DNA of 64,000 nt, taken from Pseudoalteromonas umbrosa (GTDB lineage Bacteria > Pseudomonadota > Gammaproteobacteria > Enterobacterales > Alteromonadaceae). How positions within the stretch are numbered: position 1 is the first letter of the stretch; each line of letters begins with the position of its first letter. The notes under the pieces are model-generated. The model did not search any database. It worked only from the letters and a program-made list of their open reading frames with translations, and was not told where the DNA came from. This document shows positions 51,738 through 60,457 of this stretch, in pieces. A program made the position numbers and the translations under genes. The stretch lies in the NCBI RefSeq assembly GCF_030125375.1, contig NZ_JASJUU010000004.1, positions 310,001-374,000 on the forward strand. The letters run 5' to 3'.

Positions 51738-51770
51738 AACAAAGCGTCCGAAAGGGCGCTTTGTTGTTTT
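51738..51770 (+). terminator. Terminator after prlC
   Basis: AACAAAGCGTCC / GGGCGCTTTGTT around GAAA runs into GTTTTT. Confidence 0.88.
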
Positions 51771-51836
51771 TGCACTCGCAAAATAAACAGTTCCGTCTAT
51801 GCTTTGGTAAAGACCTGATCTTGTAGGGAAAGCCAT

Positions 51837-52991
51837 ATGACAAATTTAGTGCTTGCCATTGACGATGACAAGCTCATTCACCATGTTATCGAGCAGTCAT
51901 TATCGCAAAGCTGTAAATTGATCCACGCTAAAAATGGCGAGCAAGGCTTAAGGTTAGCAATTAAATATCAACCCGATATTATTTTGCTCGACGTTGAAAT
52001 GCCGGGCATGTCCGGTTTTGAAGTGTGTGAGCGCTTAAAAGCGGGAGACCACACTGCTGATATTCCAGTGATGTTCTTATCTTCCAAATCCGATATTAGC
52101 GAACGTATGCGCGGGTATAATGCGGGTGCGGCTGATTACATTGTAAAGCCATTTGAAGGGTCTGAATTATTGGCGCGGATCAAAGTCTTGGATGATTACC
52201 GCCGTCAATCAGTGGCGCTTAAGCAAGACATGCAAAGGGCACAAATTACCGCAGAAATTGCCATGACAGATTCTGGAGATATGGGTCGCATAATGCGCTA
52301 TGTCGGCCAGTCTTACCATGCCCATGATTTAACCACTTTGTCTGAGTACTTTTTAGAGTTTTTTACGCCGCTCAATTTAGAGGTTGCGCTGGCTTTTTGG
52401 TACCACAATCAGGCGGTGTTCTTTTCCCAAGAGGGTGCAATACAGCCGATAGAGCAAGAACTGTTAGAAACCAACAAAGAGGGCAGCCGGTTTGTTGATT
52501 TTGGTCGGCGCACTATTATCAATTATCCCAAAGTATCCTTATTAATTAAAAACATGCCTACCGATGATCCTGCGCTGTATGGTCGCTTTAAGGATTTGCT
52601 GCCCCATATTCTCGAGGCTACCAATGCCAAAATAAAAGATATGGAAGTGAGCGAAGTTGCATTAAATAAGGTTGAGGAAATTGGCTTGGCATTTGCGCAA
52701 TTGAGTGAACAGCTAGGTGGCATTGGAGAGGTTTATGGCGCGAAGGTCGCTGAATTTGATCAGTTTGTTAAAAATGAAGCAGTTATGGCTGGACTGGATG
52801 AATCACACAAGGTGTCTCTTGAGCGTTTGAGTGAGCACTTTCTCTTTGTAAATGATGAGTTCTCAATTATTCGTTACAAGCTGGGTGAAATCACCCAAGT
52901 ACGCCAAGAGCTTATCCAAAGCCTAAACCAAATGGCCAAGCCTTGGGGTGAAGATGAAGTGCCCGCACAGACGGACATTGAATTGTTTTAG
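51837..52991 (+). CDS. Orphan response regulator with uncharacterised C-terminal domain
   Basis: A 384-residue protein with an N-terminal receiver (about 1-122): AIDDDKLIHHVI, the phospho-acceptor in IILLDVEMPG (near residue 54), FLSSKSD and VKPFEGSELL. The remaining 260 residues have no DNA-binding, GGDEF, EAL, HD or kinase signature that I can see. They contain a moderately conserved-looking globular part (about 150-260) and a long helical part with Glu/Lys/Leu heptads (about 265-370). No histidine kinase lies nearby. It has its own terminator-bounded place between prlC and rsmJ, while the chemoreceptor gene lies 1 kb further on. Confidence 0.82.
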   Translation: MTNLVLAIDDDKLIHHVIEQSLSQSCKLIHAKNGEQGLRLAIKYQPDIILLDVEMPGMSGFEVCERLKAGDHTADIPVMFLSSKSDISERMRGYNAGAADYIVKPFEGSELLARIKVLDDYRRQSVALKQDMQRAQITAEIAMTDSGDMGRIMRYVGQSYHAHDLTTLSEYFLEFFTPLNLEVALAFWYHNQAVFFSQEGAIQPIEQELLETNKEGSRFVDFGRRTIINYPKVSLLIKNMPTDDPALYGRFKDLLPHILEATNAKIKDMEVSEVALNKVEEIGLAFAQLSEQLGGIGEVYGAKVAEFDQFVKNEAVMAGLDESHKVSLERLSEHFLFVNDEFSIIRYKLGEITQVRQELIQSLNQMAKPWGEDEVPAQTDIELF

Positions 52992-53077
52992 TCGATGCGA
53001 CACAACCGCGTCGATTGGATTCTTTTTTTATCAATTAAACGATATAATCTGCAGGCTTAGACGACAGGAGCTTGCAG

Positions 53078-53845
53078 TTGTATATTCACACGCCATTTGA
53101 AGAAAACCGTTCTTATTTAGATGAGATCACAAAACGCTTTGAGTTAGATAAACATAAAGCGCTCGACGAGGACTTTCGTTTGATCTATGACGAAGCGGGG
53201 CTGGCGCTATTTAAAAAAGATGAGCCAAAACTTGGTGCTATTCGTGTTGATTTTGTTACCGGTGCCAGCGCCCATAGACGCAAGTTTGGTGGTGGGAAAG
53301 GGCAAGCTATTGCTAAAGCGGTTGGACTAAATAAAGGGGTTACACCTGTGGTATTGGATGCCACCGCTGGTCTTGGGCGTGATGCATTTGTATTGGCGTC
53401 TTTAGGCTGTAAAGTATTAATGCATGAGAGGCACCCTGTGGTCGCAGCGCTTTTATATGACGGTTTGCAGCGCGCTTATCAAGATGCCGAAATTGGCCGC
53501 TGGATGCAAGATAATATGCACATCGTATTTGGCTCAAGCCACGCACTACTTGAACAGGCGGTGCATGATGAGTCGAGCCGCCCTGATGTGGTGTATTTAG
53601 ATCCCATGTTTCCGCACCGTGAAAAGTCCGCACAAGTGAAAAAAGAAATGCGCGTGTTTCAATCCTTGGTCGGTGCAGATAATGACGCTGACGCCTTACT
53701 GCCTTTTGCGACTCAATTGGCGACCAAGCGAGTTGTGGTAAAACGCCCAGATTACGCACCTTTTTTAAATTCACAAACACCCAGCATGCAAATTACCACT
53801 AAGAAGAACCGCTTTGATGTCTATGTCAACGCGGCAATGAAGTAA
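53078..53845 (+). CDS. rsmJ: 16S rRNA (guanine1516-N2)-methyltransferase
   Basis: A cytosolic SAM-dependent methyltransferase of 255 residues. The SAM motif VLDATAGLGRDAFVLASLGC, the active-site segment VYLDPMFPHREKSA and ATKRVVVKRPDYAP match RsmJ (YhiQ). DEPKLGAIRVDFVTGASAHRRKFGGG is a further family mark. No ATG is available. AGGAG lies one base before a TTG at 53072 and seven bases before the TTG at 53078, so I chose the latter; either start changes only two residues. Confidence 0.93.
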   Translation: MYIHTPFEENRSYLDEITKRFELDKHKALDEDFRLIYDEAGLALFKKDEPKLGAIRVDFVTGASAHRRKFGGGKGQAIAKAVGLNKGVTPVVLDATAGLGRDAFVLASLGCKVLMHERHPVVAALLYDGLQRAYQDAEIGRWMQDNMHIVFGSSHALLEQAVHDESSRPDVVYLDPMFPHREKSAQVKKEMRVFQSLVGADNDADALLPFATQLATKRVVVKRPDYAPFLNSQTPSMQITTKKNRFDVYVNAAMK

Positions 53846-53887
53846 ACATCTGCACGCAGACTTTTACCTTGTCGCGAGTTTGTACAC

Positions 53888-53917
53888 AAAAAGCATACTA
53901 AAAAAGTATGCTTTTAT
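53888..53917 (+). terminator. Terminator after rsmJ
   Basis: AAAAAGCATACT / AGTATGCTTTTAT around AAAAA. Confidence 0.85.
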
Positions 53918-54011
53918 CTGAGATTGCTCATTTGGCAAACAACTTACATCAAAATGTCATAAAAGGTTAATACTCTGAGCCCGAAATTCACTTTTTGGGA
54001 TTGTAGTACAT

Positions 54012-55940
54012 ATGCGTGTTTCATCTTTCACTCGGCTGCTGGCGGTGTTGTTAGCCATTGCCAGTATCATTCTTGCGGCGACCTTATTGTGGGCAAGTCA
54101 GGTCTTTAGTAAGTTAGATCAGCAAGATAGCGCATATACTCAGCTTAAAAATACGGTTTTAATTGATTTAGCAGGTACGGTTGAAGATTACCTCAGCTCA
54201 GGTGATAGTCTGTATCTAAATCAGGCTAGTGAGCAGATCAATATCATCAAAAATAAGCATTTAGCAACCATGTCTAGTGATGTCATGCAGGATATGGAAA
54301 AGCAACTTGATGCATTAAATGGCGATATTCAGGGCAAGTACCGTGCGCTTGGTAAGCTATCGGGCAATGAATTGGCACTACTTGATAATGCTCTTCGGCA
54401 AATGGCGGGGTCTGCCTCCTCATTGATGAATTATGTTGCGCAGGCGCAAGGCCATGTCTTGAGTGAACGTTATTATACATTGGCGTCCGATTACTATTTT
54501 GAAACCACCAATTTAAGTATTTATACCTACCAACTGGTGTTGCACTATGACCAAGCAACACAGCAAAGTTTGCACAAATCATTGAGTAGACTACAAACCC
54601 TTTCATCGCAAATTGATAGGCTAGATGACTTAGGTGTGATGACTGAAGTGGATGAGGATGAGCTTTTTTTAGGGGAAGAGCCTGAAGATTTAGCGCAAGA
54701 GATTAAGTCCGAATTGAGTAGCTGGCCAAATCGCTTTAGCCGTGACTTAGAAAATACATTACGTCAGGCGCAGCAACGCCAAGCTGGAATTACGGCACTG
54801 CGTGGCGATATTAAGCAATTATCATCACTGATGTTAGATGCAGGCGCGCAATTAAAACGCCGTCAGATAGAGTTAAAGTCTCAAGTATTTACTATCTTTG
54901 GCGCTGCCATTGGCTTGCTTGTGTTGTTAGCTGGCGGCGTGTATTGGGTCCAATTTAGTCAAGTGCTGACACCGCTGCGTAACTTACGAGATGGCTTTGC
55001 CTTTTTAATTGAGAGCAATGAGCTGAAACAGATTAAGTGCAAGCGAGCCAATACTGAAGTCGGTGAAATTGCGCAGTACTTTAACCAATTGATTGAAAGG
55101 CAGCGGGTAGAAGCACAAGAGCGCGAACAAATGCTGCAAGTGATCAATGACTTTATGCAGGATATGAATCAAAACTTAGCCAGCATTAGTCAGCAGTCAG
55201 AGCATACTTATGAACAGGTCGCGCATAATCAGCATCAGCTAGATGAGATTAAGTCTATTGGCTTTGAAGCCAGTAATATCAATCAGCAAGTGGCTGATAA
55301 CGCGAGTGATACATTTAATGCGATGACACAAAGTGTCGGCTTTGCTGAGTCGATGCTCAAGGCCAGCTCAAGTACTCAAAGCCGTGTTGACCAAGGGTTG
55401 GTGAGTCTTAATGAATTACTGGTTGGAGTCGAAGATGTGGGTAAGGTGATAGAGATGATCCACACCATTGCTGAGCAGACTAACTTATTAGCACTGAACG
55501 CGGCCATTGAGTCTGCGCGTGCTGGTGAGCACGGTCGAGGCTTTGCGGTAGTGGCTGATGAAGTGAGAAAGCTTGCTCGTCAAACTCAGGACTCGCTCAC
55601 AGACATCAATGCACAACTTAACATCTTAAGTGATAATTCTAGCAAGGTATCAAACCAGATCAGTGCGTTAGCCCAAGAGGCGCAGCAGCAAACTGAACAT
55701 GCACAAGAGTTAAAGCGTAACTCAGAAGGCGTTGCAGAGCGTGCACAAGGTGCCAGCCAAGTAGCTGCAGATGCGATGGCTCTGAGCAATCAACAAACTG
55801 ATTTGGTAGATAGTTTTAGCAGTTCTATGGCCACCATGAAAGCGCAAGTGAGTGGGTCAAACCAACAGATCAGCGATATTCAACAGCGCTTAGAGCAGCA
55901 AATGGCACAGATTAGAGCAAGCTTAGGCTTGCAGTCATGA
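54012..55940 (+). CDS. Methyl-accepting chemotaxis protein
   Basis: A 642-residue chemoreceptor. One transmembrane helix lies at about 8-30 and a second at about 295-320. Between them is a mainly helical periplasmic domain with acidic patches (DEDELFLGEEPEDL). A HAMP domain follows (about 320-375), then a coiled-coil signalling domain whose tip reads EQTNLLALNAAIESARAGEHGRGFAVVADEVRKLARQT, the CheA/CheW contact hairpin. The C-terminus lacks a CheR-binding pentapeptide. No chemotaxis enzymes are nearby, so it reports to a system elsewhere. The ligand is unknown. Confidence 0.92.
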   Translation: MRVSSFTRLLAVLLAIASIILAATLLWASQVFSKLDQQDSAYTQLKNTVLIDLAGTVEDYLSSGDSLYLNQASEQINIIKNKHLATMSSDVMQDMEKQLDALNGDIQGKYRALGKLSGNELALLDNALRQMAGSASSLMNYVAQAQGHVLSERYYTLASDYYFETTNLSIYTYQLVLHYDQATQQSLHKSLSRLQTLSSQIDRLDDLGVMTEVDEDELFLGEEPEDLAQEIKSELSSWPNRFSRDLENTLRQAQQRQAGITALRGDIKQLSSLMLDAGAQLKRRQIELKSQVFTIFGAAIGLLVLLAGGVYWVQFSQVLTPLRNLRDGFAFLIESNELKQIKCKRANTEVGEIAQYFNQLIERQRVEAQEREQMLQVINDFMQDMNQNLASISQQSEHTYEQVAHNQHQLDEIKSIGFEASNINQQVADNASDTFNAMTQSVGFAESMLKASSSTQSRVDQGLVSLNELLVGVEDVGKVIEMIHTIAEQTNLLALNAAIESARAGEHGRGFAVVADEVRKLARQTQDSLTDINAQLNILSDNSSKVSNQISALAQEAQQQTEHAQELKRNSEGVAERAQGASQVAADAMALSNQQTDLVDSFSSSMATMKAQVSGSNQQISDIQQRLEQQMAQIRASLGLQS

Positions 55941-55964
55941 GTATTGATTAACGTGAGAGTAAGC

Positions 55965-55994
55965 AAAAAGCCAAACGTATGTTTGGCTTTTTTA
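55965..55994 (+). terminator. Terminator after chemoreceptor gene
   Basis: AAAAAGCCAAAC / GTTTGGCTTTTTT around GTAT. Confidence 0.9.
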
Positions 55995-56021
55995 TTATCT
56001 GAATATATCTGACGCGGGATA

Positions 56022-56055
56022 GAAAAAGCCGGAGTGACTCCGGCTTTATATTTTT
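56022..56055 (-). terminator. Terminator after S8 protease gene
   Basis: AAAGCCGGAG / CTCCGGCTTT around three bases, read on the minus strand into CTTTTTCT. T-rich flanks on both strands could allow action in both directions. Confidence 0.85.
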
Positions 56056-56072
56056 ACATTGTGTGCTTTAAA

Positions 56073-58208
56073 TTATTTGTACTGTGCGTCTAGTGTCACG
56101 CCAGAGAAAGTACGGTATGCACGTAGACCAATGTGCCAAACACCAGCTGCTGGGTTAGTGATGGTACATGTTTCTGCGTTACCACCTTCATATGGACGAC
56201 ACTGGTAAGTAGACGTCGAAGGTGCGCTACCTGGATTTACATAAAGGTCAGCATCACCTGAACCACCTGAGATTTTAACCGTTAGGCTCGACATGCCAGC
56301 AGGGACAGTCACTTGGTGACGGCTCCAGTTGCCTGTTGATGCAGATAGGTTTGTCTCAGTGATACCACCAGGTTGTGTACCTGTGCTTTCTGCGTTTGCA
56401 ACAAGGCTCACACCGCTATACGCAGAATAACCGCGCATCATCACGTGATATGTGCCAGAAGCGTTATCGATAGTACAAACTTCGTTGTTACCGCCTTCAT
56501 ATGGGCGACAGTCATAAGTCGTAGTAGTTGGCTTAGCACCTGCTCTTACGTACAGGTCAGCGTCACCCGTACCACCACTCATTGTGAAGGTTACTTTGCT
56601 CGCGCCAGCAGGCGTTTCAAATGTGAAGAAGGCTTCAGCATCTTTTGCACCACTTAGGCCAGTTTTTGCTTCACCATCAACTAATACATTGTCACCTGGG
56701 TTTGTATTGTCGTTGCCAAGTGCCATATCAACTGCCGCGTTTGCGTCAACGATACCTGTACCACAGTTAGTACATGTTGCAGGGAAGCTACGTGTTGTAT
56801 TTTTAAGAATTGTTTCGATTTCGTCAGGCGTTGCAGTAGGTTTTGCTTGCTTGATAAGCGCTGCAATACCCGCAACATGTGGCGCTGCCATCGACGTACC
56901 TTGTGAGTAGCTATAGCTATCGTTCACAGGTGTGTTGCTACCTGAGTTGTAAGTAGAAAGAATGCCTTCAGGATCGTTGGCGAAGCTTTGTGCGCCACCA
57001 GGTGCAGCAACGTCAATTGAAGAACCATAGTTTGAGTAGTATGCACGGCCACCGTCACGACCAACAGACGCAACGTTAACGATACCAGCACAGTTACCTG
57101 GGTTGTAGTTGTTTGCATTGTCGTTGTCGTTACCCGCAGCGATAACAATCACAGAGCCGTTTGCACGTGCTTGGTTAATCGCATTTTGTGTGGTAGAGCT
57201 ACATGCACCGCTGCCACCTAAACTCATGTTGATAACATCAGCTGGGTTTGCATTTGCAGGTACGCCTGCGACTGAGCCACCTGATGCCCAGATGATACCG
57301 TCAGCGATATCAGATGTTAAACCACCACATTTACCAAGTACACGTACTGGTACAACTTTAGAATCATAAGCAACACCGGCAACACCTTCACCATTGTTAG
57401 TTACCGCAGCAACAGTACCTGCAACGTGTGTACCGTGCCAGCTTGAATTACGTGCGCTGTGAGTATAACCACACTCGTTGGCTGTAACTGCATCACCTGG
57501 ATCGCGTGCATCGCTGTCGCGACCACCGCCATCGTTGGCAACTGATAGGTTAGAGATCATGTCGTAACCTGGTAGGATATTTGCGTTTAAGTCAGCGTGC
57601 GGACGGTAACCTGTATCTAGTACCGCAACTACCACACCACTACCTGTTGCTTTGTCCCAAGCGGCTGGTGCATTAATACCACCTGCTGCTTCAAAGTAAT
57701 GCCACTGTGAGCTGTAGCTTGGATCGTTTGGTGCAGCAAATGGCTGTAGCATTTGGTCAACTTCGATGTGTTCAACGTTGCCTGATGCAATCATGTCTTG
57801 CATGAATTTTTGAGTTTCAGCAGCGTTAAGCTTCTTGTCTGCACGCATTACGTGGTGGTTTGAAAGCGCCATCGGACGAACGTACTGCGCTTTAGCTGCT
57901 GCACGTTTGCTGTTGAAGCCTTTTACAAAACTGCGAGCACGTGTATTCATCATGGCAGGAGACATATCGGCACTTGAAAGTGACATGATGTCATTGCTGT
58001 TGTTGTTTTTATATTTAATGATGAATTGTGTACCGAAACCGCTTTGTGATTCTAATTTTTGCGCGATTTGGGCTTGGCTTGGCAGTGTTGGTGCCAATAA
58101 CTCTACTTGCGTGTTAACACCTTCTGGCATTGCCATTACTGCGTTTGCTGAAAGTAATCCTGTCACAGCCATTGATATTGCTGCTAATTTAAAATTTCCT
58201 GTTGTCAT
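56073..58208 (-). CDS. Secreted S8 subtilisin-like protease with two PPC domains
   Basis: A 711-residue extracellular protease. The order is signal peptide (about 1-26, ending NAVMA), an inhibitor I9-type propeptide (about 60-145, ending near HIEVDQML), the subtilisin domain (about 165-500) and two C-terminal pre-peptidase domains (about 520-600 and 625-705) with matching DADLYVRAG/DADLYVNPG and CRPYEGGN segments. The catalytic triad is Asp in VVAVLDTGY (near 197), His in SWHGTHVAGT (near 258) and Ser in SQGTSMAAPHVAG (near 438). The PPC domains are usually removed after secretion through the type II system. Such enzymes are common in protein-degrading Pseudoalteromonas. Confidence 0.95.
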   Translation of the reverse strand: MTTGNFKLAAISMAVTGLLSANAVMAMPEGVNTQVELLAPTLPSQAQIAQKLESQSGFGTQFIIKYKNNNSNDIMSLSSADMSPAMMNTRARSFVKGFNSKRAAAKAQYVRPMALSNHHVMRADKKLNAAETQKFMQDMIASGNVEHIEVDQMLQPFAAPNDPSYSSQWHYFEAAGGINAPAAWDKATGSGVVVAVLDTGYRPHADLNANILPGYDMISNLSVANDGGGRDSDARDPGDAVTANECGYTHSARNSSWHGTHVAGTVAAVTNNGEGVAGVAYDSKVVPVRVLGKCGGLTSDIADGIIWASGGSVAGVPANANPADVINMSLGGSGACSSTTQNAINQARANGSVIVIAAGNDNDNANNYNPGNCAGIVNVASVGRDGGRAYYSNYGSSIDVAAPGGAQSFANDPEGILSTYNSGSNTPVNDSYSYSQGTSMAAPHVAGIAALIKQAKPTATPDEIETILKNTTRSFPATCTNCGTGIVDANAAVDMALGNDNTNPGDNVLVDGEAKTGLSGAKDAEAFFTFETPAGASKVTFTMSGGTGDADLYVRAGAKPTTTTYDCRPYEGGNNEVCTIDNASGTYHVMMRGYSAYSGVSLVANAESTGTQPGGITETNLSASTGNWSRHQVTVPAGMSSLTVKISGGSGDADLYVNPGSAPSTSTYQCRPYEGGNAETCTITNPAAGVWHIGLRAYRTFSGVTLDAQYK

Positions 58209-58574
58209 TTTTTTACCCTTGTTTTACTTGTTGTTTTTCTTGGCAACCTCTCTGCGCCAAGAGGTTAACAAACGTAAATTCATTGTGCTTTTTGTGAAAG
58301 TATTGTTTTGTTATTTACACTATTCATTTAGTTATAAGGGGATGGATAAAAGGCTTTATTATTTCATTATCATTATGTTTTTATTAAACTTTATCAAAAT
58401 ATTCCTGGTTAAAGAATAAACTATTTTTCAATGTAAAAAAATGTAAATGATTTATCTCATATTCTAAAAAGTGATAGAAATATGCTTTTTTGGTTGTGTT
58501 TTGAACTATAAACTCCCCCTCAAGCTTAAAAAAAGTTATAATTGCGGCATAAGTTTTTCGTTTCAGAGTATACA
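58209..58574. other. Divergent promoter region, protease and YhiN-type gene
   Basis: About 365 AT-rich bases. In the protease leader an inverted repeat AACCTCT / AGAGGTT (58242-58263) could form a hairpin about 35 bases before its start codon. TATAAT (58537-58542) is a likely -10 box for the plus-strand flavoprotein gene, although no good -35 box precedes it. Confidence 0.45.
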
Positions 58575-59762
58575 ATGTTGCAATTTGACGTGGTGATCAT
58601 CGGCGCAGGTGCCGCTGGATTAATGTGTGCGGCGCAATCTGGTTACAGAGGCCGAAAGGTCGCTATTGTTGATATGGGTAAAAAAGTGGGAAGAAAAATT
58701 CTCATTAGTGGCGGTGGTCGTTGCAATTTTACCAATGAAAATGCCAGCCCAGAAAACTATCTATGTGCCAATCCTCACTTTGTAAAATCCAGTTTAAGCC
58801 GTTATAGCCAGCATGATTTTATTGAGCTGGTGGACCGTCATGGTTTAAATTATCACCACAAAACACTTGGGCAACTATTCTGTGATAACAGCGCGCAGGA
58901 CATCGTTGATATTTTGATGACTGAATGTGAGTGGGCCGGCGTTGAAGTCTTTTTACGTAATGAAGTGCTCAATGTGGAACGTGACGAGCAAGGCTTATAT
59001 ATAGTTACTACTTCAGAGCATACATTTAGTTGTACTTCTTTAGTTGTTGCGTCAGGCGGTCTAACCATGCCAAAGCTGGGGGCAACACCAATCGGTTACA
59101 AAATTGCAGAGCAGTTTGGTTTAAATTTACTGCCAACAACCGCAGCACTAGTACCTTTTACCTTGCACGACCACGATAAAGCGCGCTTTGAAGGCTTGTC
59201 TGGGATCAGTGTCGATAGCTTAGTGACCAGTGATGATGGCACGCAGTTTAGAGAAAATATCTTGTTTACTCACCGCGGTCTATCGGGCCCTGCAATTTTA
59301 CAGATATCCTCGTTTTGGCGAGCTGGGCAGGCGGTCAGTATCAACTTATTACCAGATACAAACGTTGCTGAGCTACTGCACGATTGGCGTCAAAACCAAG
59401 GCCAAAAGTCTGTTAAAAACCTGCTTGGACAACTGCTACCAAAACGCTTTGTTGATGCGTTAATTAACGATAACAGCGTACCGGATAAACCTGCTAACCA
59501 ACTAACCCATGGTGAGATTGATACCATCGCCGCGACATTAACTGCTTGGCAAATAAAGCCCAATGGCACTGAAGGCTACCGCACCGCAGAGGTGACCTTA
59601 GGTGGTGTCGATAGTGACGAACTAAGCTCTAAAACTTTTGAAGCGAAAAAAGCCAAAGGCCTTTACTTTATCGGTGAAGTTACCGAAGTTACCGGCTGGC
59701 TCGGCGGCTATAATTTCCAATACGCATGGTCTAGCGGCTGGGCATGTGGGCAGGTGTGCTAG
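58575..59762 (+). CDS. HI0933/YhiN-type flavoprotein
   Basis: A 395-residue FAD-binding oxidoreductase-like protein. The dinucleotide motif VVIIGAGAAGLMCAAQSG opens it; GKKVGRKILISGGGRCNFTN and the C-terminal YFIGEVTEVTGWLGGYNFQYAWSSG are family marks. The reaction is not known for this family. I chose the ATG at 58575, because the upstream open frame runs through the -10-like TATAAT. It stands alone and ends with a hairpin. Confidence 0.9.
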   Translation: MLQFDVVIIGAGAAGLMCAAQSGYRGRKVAIVDMGKKVGRKILISGGGRCNFTNENASPENYLCANPHFVKSSLSRYSQHDFIELVDRHGLNYHHKTLGQLFCDNSAQDIVDILMTECEWAGVEVFLRNEVLNVERDEQGLYIVTTSEHTFSCTSLVVASGGLTMPKLGATPIGYKIAEQFGLNLLPTTAALVPFTLHDHDKARFEGLSGISVDSLVTSDDGTQFRENILFTHRGLSGPAILQISSFWRAGQAVSINLLPDTNVAELLHDWRQNQGQKSVKNLLGQLLPKRFVDALINDNSVPDKPANQLTHGEIDTIAATLTAWQIKPNGTEGYRTAEVTLGGVDSDELSSKTFEAKKAKGLYFIGEVTEVTGWLGGYNFQYAWSSGWACGQVC

Positions 59763-59791
59763 TTTTGTGTTGAGACAATAAAGTTTGTAAC

Positions 59792-59820
59792 AAAGGGGTG
59801 ATCGCTTCACCCCTTTATTG
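59792..59820 (+). terminator. Terminator after YhiN-type gene
   Basis: A nine-base stem AAAGGGGTG / CACCCCTTT with loop ATCGCTT, followed by ATTGTAT. The T run is imperfect. Confidence 0.65.
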
Positions 59821-59860
59821 TATCTGCACATAGGTGCAAAATATACGTTGCGAAGCAAGG

Positions 59861-59908
59861 TTACTTTTGCGCAAGGTGAAATAAGCAACTTACACACATA
59901 TTAAAAAG
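59861..59908 (+). repeat. 48-bp direct repeat, copy 1
   Basis: This copy contains CAAGGTGAAATAAGCAACT and ends CACATATTAAAAAG. About 42 of 48 bases match copy 2 at 60167-60214, 306 bases downstream. Confidence 0.85.
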
Positions 59909-60048
59909 TTCTGATTAGCTCATTCATGTGCCTGCATGCCTTGGCCCGCATCAATGCCAGTACATGACTCATCAATTGCTTATTTTCAGGCGTCATAGAA
60001 AGGGAAGTAATGTTGTCTGAAAAGCTTTCATATCAAAGAGCCTGCTCT

Positions 60049-60083
60049 CGTTATTCTGACTAAGGTCAGGTCCCATTATGCAG
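60049..60083 (+). repeat. REP-like hairpin repeat, copy 1
   Basis: The copy holds CTGAC-TAAG-GTCAG and ends in CCATTATGCAG. About 28 of 35 bases match the copy 65 bases downstream. Confidence 0.7.
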
Positions 60084-60113
60084 AGGTGCTAGGTTTGTTT
60101 GCAATCTGCCCCT

Positions 60114-60148
60114 CGTCATTCTGACGAAAGTCAGAAACCATTTTGCAG
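60114..60148 (+). repeat. REP-like hairpin repeat, copy 2
   Basis: TTCTGAC-GAAA-GTCAGAA is a perfect seven-base stem with a GNRA-type loop, followed by CCATTTTGCAG. The form resembles the common CATTC...GAAA...GAATC-type intergenic repeats of Proteobacteria. Confidence 0.75.
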
Positions 60149-60166
60149 CGCTGTCAGTTTGAGCAA

Positions 60167-60214
60167 TGACTTTTGTACAAGGTGAAATGAGCAACTCAAA
60201 CACATATTAAAAAG
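60167..60214 (+). repeat. 48-bp direct repeat, copy 2
   Basis: This is the second copy of the element at 59861-59908. It contains CAAGGTGAAATGAGCAACT and the identical ending CACATATTAAAAAG. Confidence 0.85.
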
Positions 60215-60255
60215 CATTGAGAACATACCTCTCGTTGAAAAACGCAATATCACCA

Positions 60256-60275
60256 TGCAAAATGCGGGACCTGAC
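60256..60275 (-). repeat. Inverted partial copy of the REP-like repeat
   Basis: TGCAAAATGCGGGACCTGAC reads, on the other strand, as GTCAGGTCCCGCATTTTGCA, close to GTCAGGTCCCATTATGCA of the first REP-like copy. Such GGTCAGGTCCC ends often occur beside IS200-like (RAYT) transposase relics, but no transposase is visible here. Confidence 0.55.
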
Positions 60276-60457
60276 TCCATTTGTTTCTAATTTGGAATCT
60301 TGGGTTGGCGAATTTATGGGCGTGGACGACGATTCAAAGCAAATTATCCAATCAGATAATTTGTTGGATTATGCCAAGAGTAATATCTGCAGTTGTGAAC
60401 GTTTATTCGGAAACAAGATTATTGGCCTTAGCGCCTAATATTGAAAGGAATATAAAA

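Larger units (their letters stand above)
59821..60457. other. Repeat mosaic without a convincing gene
   Basis: About 640 bases made largely of the direct and hairpin repeats listed separately. A 73-residue open frame (60217-60438) begins with no ribosome site and crosses the inverted repeat, so I do not call it. The last 40 bases carry the AAGGA ribosome site of the WD40 lipoprotein. Confidence 0.6.

Noticed and set aside
60217..60438. Small 73-residue protein
   Set aside because: No ribosome site, it crosses the inverted repeat, and it overlaps the leader of the WD40 lipoprotein. It looks like a chance frame in repeat DNA.
60281..60457. Long N-terminus for the WD40 protein
   Set aside because: It would bury the lipobox signal peptide 60 residues inside the protein. 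The ATG at 60458 has AAGGA and begins a normal lipoprotein signal.
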